22,950 nucleotides of DNA, taken from positions 1-22,950 of the forward strand of contig WION01000717.1 of the NCBI GenBank assembly GCA_015039365.1, written 5' to 3'. Both the position numbers and the translations under genes were made by a program. Below the pieces are notes generated by a model, which had not been told where the DNA came from, did no database searches, and saw only the letters and a list, made by a program, of their open reading frames with translations. Shown in pieces: positions 19,201 to 22,950 of this stretch (position 1 is the first letter of the stretch; the number at the start of each line of letters is the position of its first letter). The stretch is from Amanita rubescens (lineage: Eukaryota; Basidiomycota; Agaricomycetes; Agaricales; Amanitaceae).

Positions 19201-20075
19201 CTTACAGGCTGGACCTGCTTCAACCGACCCAGAGAAAGGATGTTGCTCCCCGGAACAATGCTCAGGTTCGCGCTGCATTGACCAAGCTCTCCGAGGTCGT
19301 GGATAGTTTGGTGCCCAAAGGCAAGGCGGGCGCTTTGTCTCGTGCGAATGGCGATATCGGAGATATCGTTGAACAAGAGATGTCAAGCGCTGCGAGAGCT
19401 ATCGAAATGGCTACCCAACGCTTGCAGGAATTGATGGCTCGTCCGAGAGATACTAATCGCTTTTCGCCTATGGACCTACAAGTTCACGATTCAATCCTTT
19501 CAGCTGCTATGGCCATCACGAATGCTATTGCGCGCCTTATTAAAGCTGCCACTGAATCGCAGGAGGAGATCGTTGCGCAAGGCAGGGGATCAAGTTCTAG
19601 GCAACAGTTCTACAAGCGAAACAACAGATGGACAGAGGGTCTTATTTCCGCGGCAAAGGCTGTTGCTTTTGCGACAAACTTGTTGATAGAAAGTGCGGAT
19701 GGTGTGCTTGCCGGGACACATTCGCTCGAACAGCTCATCGTCGCTTCTAATGAGGTTGCGGGAGCTACTGCACAACTTGTTGCAGCTTCGCGCGTCAAAG
19801 CTAATCTCATGTCGAAGACGCAAGAACGTCTAGAAGCTGCTGCCAAAGCTGTGACAGGGGCATGCAAAGCCCTCGTTAGACAGGTCAAAGCACTCTCTGC
19901 CAGACAGACGGAAGAAGAGGAAGTAGATTATAAGAACATGGCCGTATTAGAGTTCAAGAAGCGTGAGATGGAGCAACAGGTGGACATACTTAGATTGGAA
20001 AAGGATTTGGGTGCAGCCCGCCATCGCTTAGGCGCCATGAGACGCGCTGGATACCACACAGACGAGACAGACTAG
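16288..20075 (+). CDS. SLA2: SLA2/HIP1R endocytic adaptor (ANTH, coiled coil, I/LWEQ)
   Basis: SLA2 links clathrin-coated endocytic sites and PIP2 membranes to F-actin. Exons: 16288-16289, 16341-16516, 16562-16704, 16752-16827, 16879-17017, 17065-17249, 17300-17436, 17489-17911, 17966-18451, 18500-18649, 18703-18787, 18841-20075. All phases close, giving 1,078 residues, normal for the family. The N-terminus begins MFGGGRPRNVPG. The ANTH domain spans about 25-290 (ELVINIKKATSPEE, KCIVFTWDYHSSISFWNGLR, TFKALITVHKVLQEG, KFYYECSNLKYLTGLI). A Pro-rich linker leads into a Gln/Glu/Arg-rich coiled coil from about 330 to 640. The talin-like I/LWEQ actin-binding domain occupies about 800-1060 (SAAMAITNAIARLIKAATES, RWTEGLISAAKAVAFATNLL, EQLIVASNEVAGATAQLVAA), followed by a short helical tail. 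The start codon is split: AT in exon 1 and G in exon 2. Confidence 0.95.
16290..16340 (+). other. Intron splitting the SLA2 start codon
   Basis: 51 nt, GTAAGT at the donor and CTGTAG at the acceptor. Removing it joins the preceding AT to a G and creates ATG followed by TTCGGCGGAGGC, in frame with the ANTH domain. Unspliced RNA also shows an ATG here but is followed at once by TAA, so translation depends on splicing. Confidence 0.75.
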
Positions 20076-20333
20076 TCATAACAATCCATGTTACCGTAGC
20101 CCTACGAGTTTGATGATCTAATCGTGTATTCCAATTTTATGCTTGATTCCACTAATCATGAAATGGCACAGAAAGAAGACAAGCGAAACAATAAGCATTA
20201 ATTAGTCAGTCTGACTACAGTTTTTCATTATAAGCCTAGTAAAACAACCGGATAAACTTCGAAAAGGTAGGTATTGGTCGGCCAAATAATCAATTATGCC
20301 ATAAAAACAAAAAAGATGGTTGATGGTTTGATG
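20076..20333. other. Intergenic gap between convergent genes
   Basis: 258 bp between the stop codons of SLA2 and the Ser/Pro-rich gene. AT-rich, with likely 3' ends of both transcripts (for example TTTTTCATTATAAGCC near 20220 and an A-rich run near 20300). No gene seen. Confidence 0.6.
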
Positions 20334-22684
20334 CTAATTGGCGTTCGTATCAAATGATTCGCGCGTCAGGTCAAGGAAGCTATCGTCAGGCGATCCTCCA
20401 GGACTATCAATGTCCTGGGCAACTTCGTCATCAATTTCCAGGAACGAAGGCTTGCGCAGCAGCGAGCGACGACGGAAAAATTTCTCCATGGATTTCTTCT
20501 GAAGCAGGCTCTTGCGCGGAGGTTGCAAGTGTGTTTGGAAACCGGGGTTGTGATGCAAATGCGTTTGGAAACCGGGGTTGTGATGCAATTGCGCATCTGT
20601 GGATACTTTGCTAGCGGAGGACGAAGGTCGCAAATACGCTGTATCAAGGCGTTTAAAATCTGCTGATGCTCTACTAGACGGAGGGGCCGTGGCCGTCCTT
20701 TGTCTAGGACGAGGAGGTGGAGGAAGGCTCATTAGCGATAACGGGGGGGAGGATGAAGGTCGATGTGTCGGCTGTTCGATTGTAGGCGATGTCATGTTTG
20801 CCTGTGAAGTCGAGGGTCGTGCTGCTATTCGCTGCGGTGAAGAAATCGAACCTTTAAACAATAAAGAACTACTCCGAGAAGGAAAGGCGCTGCTTATGCT
20901 GCTGCTGCTGAAAGGCGAAAGGGCTGGTGAAGTTGAAGGCGTCGACAACTCTTCGTCCCTGTCTGTTGAGGAAGTTATGGTAGATATGGATATGCCCCTC
21001 GAGCGTGGAGAAGCAATCAATTCCACACTCGCTTCTACTTCAGCCATGGCAGCAGGTGACATGATATGTTGAGGGGTATATCTGTTGCTATGCTGAGGGC
21101 TGCTAGGTTCGTCACTCGCCACATCATCAAAAGATGGAGAACACGACGATGACCTCGCCCAAGAAAGTGAAGGGGATATCGGTAGGTTCTGCTCCGAGCC
21201 TAAGCTGAAAATGGACTGCGAGTCGTCCTCCATTGAATTTGCCTGAGAAATGGAAGGTCTACGAGGGGCAGAAAATAAACGCCTCCGGCTAGGCAGAGAC
21301 GAGTTACTGCCACGTCTTTGCTCTGAGTATGGTAATTGGCTTCCACTGGGACTAGAAGGCATCGGCAATGTACTGGGTGGACGGGATATAATTGGCAAGG
21401 GTTGGAGTTTCGGCTGATGCGAAGAACTTTTAGGAGACGAATATTCTCCTCGACCTTTCCCTTCATTCATGTGAATCGGTAGGGGTTCCAATGAACTAGT
21501 CGGAATGCTTAGTTTTGCCAGAGAGTTGTGAGACACTGCTTTTTTAAGTTTGCGGGGCGACACTGGGGACTTCTCTGGACATGTTAGACCAGAATCTGGT
21601 TGCTTGGACTTTCTTCTAGGGCTATGTAATAGAATGGTGTCGGATGAAGCACAGATAAAGGGCAGAGCTGACGGTAAGATAGCCTCCGCTAGTGCAGCAT
21701 CGTCATCCTCGATGGAGGCGTCAGCGTTAGGCTGAGTGGAGACAATAGGCGGTGGAGGGAGTTCCTGGCTTGGGGGCGCACTCGGAGGAGAACGTAAACG
21801 AGCGAGGGAGACCTGCCGGAGAAGGCCATGAGATGGGGCGACCGATGATATTGTATCCCTGTGGTTCGAATACGGACCAGAACGGTGAGTCGCCGCACTC
21901 TCCGTCAGACCTCGTGGACGCGTGGGAGGTCGAGTGGGTAAGACCAGCGTCGAACGGTCAGTGTCAGTCAATGTAGATGAGAAGCCTGACTTCGTCTGTC
22001 TTTCCTTGGCTGTCGTGGAAAACGCCGCGTCCAGCGCGGTTCCAGATCGTTTTCTTGAAAAGCCTGCTGAAGGTGCTCTGTACAGATGTGAGCTGGGGCA
22101 GAGACCAATGGACTCTGGACATACTGCAGGACAGGTCCAACGTCTGGCTGAACAATTGTGGAATGGCCGGAAAATAAGGCGAAATCCGGCGATAGTGATC
22201 TCTCTTTCGGAGAGATCATTATAGGCGGGGGAAAGAGGGCTCTGTTATCGAGCTTCCCGCCGATCGCGTCGGGTAGGGAATTGTTAGAACGAATAGATAG
22301 ACGATTTGAGCCGATAGCACTCTGTGGCGAGGTTACCACGGTAATGCCCCTCCCAGCAAAAGGATCATGGTCTGAGAGGGTCAACAGGGACTGTCTGGAC
22401 TCGCGGACGGAGTTGGGAGTTTTGGGGCCGATTGAGTCTACACGAGATTGGGTTGAAGATACGGACTTTGACGGGGGTCTGTTTGTATAGAGAACTGGAC
22501 TTGGGTTTCGGTCTGAGAGGACGGAAGCGACGGTGGAGGGGGGTTCGGCGAGGTGCTTTTTTGACTTGATGCCGAAGAGGGCGTTAAGCGACCGCTTTGT
22601 GGAAGTGGTCTTGTCATTGTGTCGTGGGTCTGTGGGGCTCGGGGGTTTTGTCCTTGGCCATCTGAGGGGAGAAAGAGCGGACAT
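20334..22684 (-). CDS. Ser/Pro-rich low-complexity protein, about 767 aa
   Basis: I do not recognise a family or catalytic domain. Two exons on the minus strand, 22684-22125 and 22077-20334, joined by a 47-nt intron (GTATGT donor, TACAG acceptor) that brings the two frames into phase. The N-terminus is basic (KRSLNALFGIKSKK). The rest is largely disordered Ser/Pro/Arg-rich sequence with many SP and RxxS sites (SPRRKSK, SPVSPRKLKKA, RRRLFSAPRRPS), a usual sign of heavy phosphorylation. Near the C-terminus a ten-residue unit, HHNPGFQTHL, is repeated in tandem. A basic patch (SLLQKKSMEKFFRRRSLLRK) leads into an acidic tail (EIDDEVAQDIDSPGGSPDDS). Regulatory or cytoskeletal scaffold roles are possible but not shown. 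Confidence 0.8.
20531..20590 (-). repeat. Two-copy 30-bp tandem repeat within a coding region
   Basis: Two adjacent 30-bp units differing at two positions, in frame, each encoding ten residues of the form HHNPGFQTHL (last copy read into LQ). It looks like a recent in-frame duplication. Confidence 0.9.
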
Positions 22685-22813
22685 GGCTGAGGCCTTAAGG
22701 AGTGACGAGAGGTAAATAAAGATTACAAAGGTATGGAGCTCAGCGCCATCAGGCGCAACGAGCCGACTTTGTGGTTTAAAAACGATGCCGGTCCGGCACC
22801 GTCATCCCGTCCT

Positions 22814-22948
22814 TCATCCAATCTCCGCCCAAATATCCGTCTGATCTCGCTCATGCACCCCCTGTGCCGCCCTCGGCATCTCTCCTCGCTCCTCGTCTGC
22901 CAGAGCCTCTGCATCAAATACCACCGACTCCCGCACGAGCGGTTGCTG
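22814..22948 (-). CDS. Possible 3' end of an unidentified gene (partial)
   Basis: A frame of 44 codons enters from the right edge and ends at TGA (22816-22814). It is Asp/Glu-rich (ESVVFDAEALADEERGEMPR), with DQTDIWAEIG at the end, and codon use is GC-rich like the neighbouring gene. I cannot assign a family. A competing frame on the same strand stays open longer but is Arg/Cys-rich and looks like a shadow. Confidence 0.4.
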   Translation of the reverse strand, partial: QQPLVRESVVFDAEALADEERGEMPRAAQGVHERDQTDIWAEIG

Positions 22949-22950
22949 CT

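Noticed and set aside
16288..20075. SLA2 as a marker of a nearby mating-type locus
   Set aside because: That linkage is known in ascomycetes. No homeodomain, pheromone, receptor or HMG gene is seen in this window.
1..22950. Biosynthetic cluster, CRISPR, prophage or defence system
   Set aside because: No core biosynthetic enzyme, spacer array or phage gene is present; the genes are ordinary eukaryotic loci with separate roles.

Overview
This is a gene-dense nuclear segment from a filamentous basidiomycete, most likely a mushroom-forming agaricomycete. The evidence is many short introns (mostly 43-66 nt, GT..AG with two GC..AG), intergenic gaps often under 150 bp, divergent and convergent gene pairs, and the protein families present (SLA2, BDP1, SHY1/SURF1, polyporopepsin-like protease, DHA1 transporter). 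No bacterial, viral or organellar sequence is evident. All exon models were spliced by eye from phase and protein-family continuity, without alignments.

Layout: 1-155 carries the 3' end of an unidentified + strand gene. 266-3368 (-) is a ketosamine-3-kinase (FN3K) gene split in its fifth exon by a 1,969-bp non-autonomous DNA transposon (455-2423) with terminal inverted repeats and a 2-bp target duplication. 3510-5607 (-) is a 12-exon DHA1-type MFS exporter. 5859-7037 (-) is an NDUFA9/COQ11-type atypical SDR with two apparent +1 frame disruptions. 7080-8774 (-) is BDP1, the TFIIIB B'' subunit. 8851-10623 (+) is an uncharacterised protein with a C-terminal four-cysteine zinc motif. 10647-13444 (-) is an uncharacterised membrane protein with a hydrophobic C-terminus. 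13564-15143 (+) is a secreted aspartic protease. 15213-16203 (-) is SHY1/SURF1. 16288-20075 (+) is SLA2, whose ATG is split by an intron. 20334-22684 (-) is a Ser/Pro-rich low-complexity protein. 22814-22948 (-) may be the tail of another gene.

The genes are mostly unrelated housekeeping or accessory functions and do not form a pathway. SHY1 and the SDR both point to mitochondrial respiration or quinone biology but are not adjacent. Three divergent pairs share very short promoters: BDP1 with the zinc-motif gene, the membrane protein with the protease, and SHY1 with SLA2.

The strongest observation is the transposon-disrupted kinase. Its insertion site and 2-bp duplication can be read from the reading frame alone. 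The second is a cluster of apparent single-base insertions in three neighbouring genes (about 6.8-11.3 kb), which look like either assembly errors or gene decay. I found no previously undescribed multi-gene system here.
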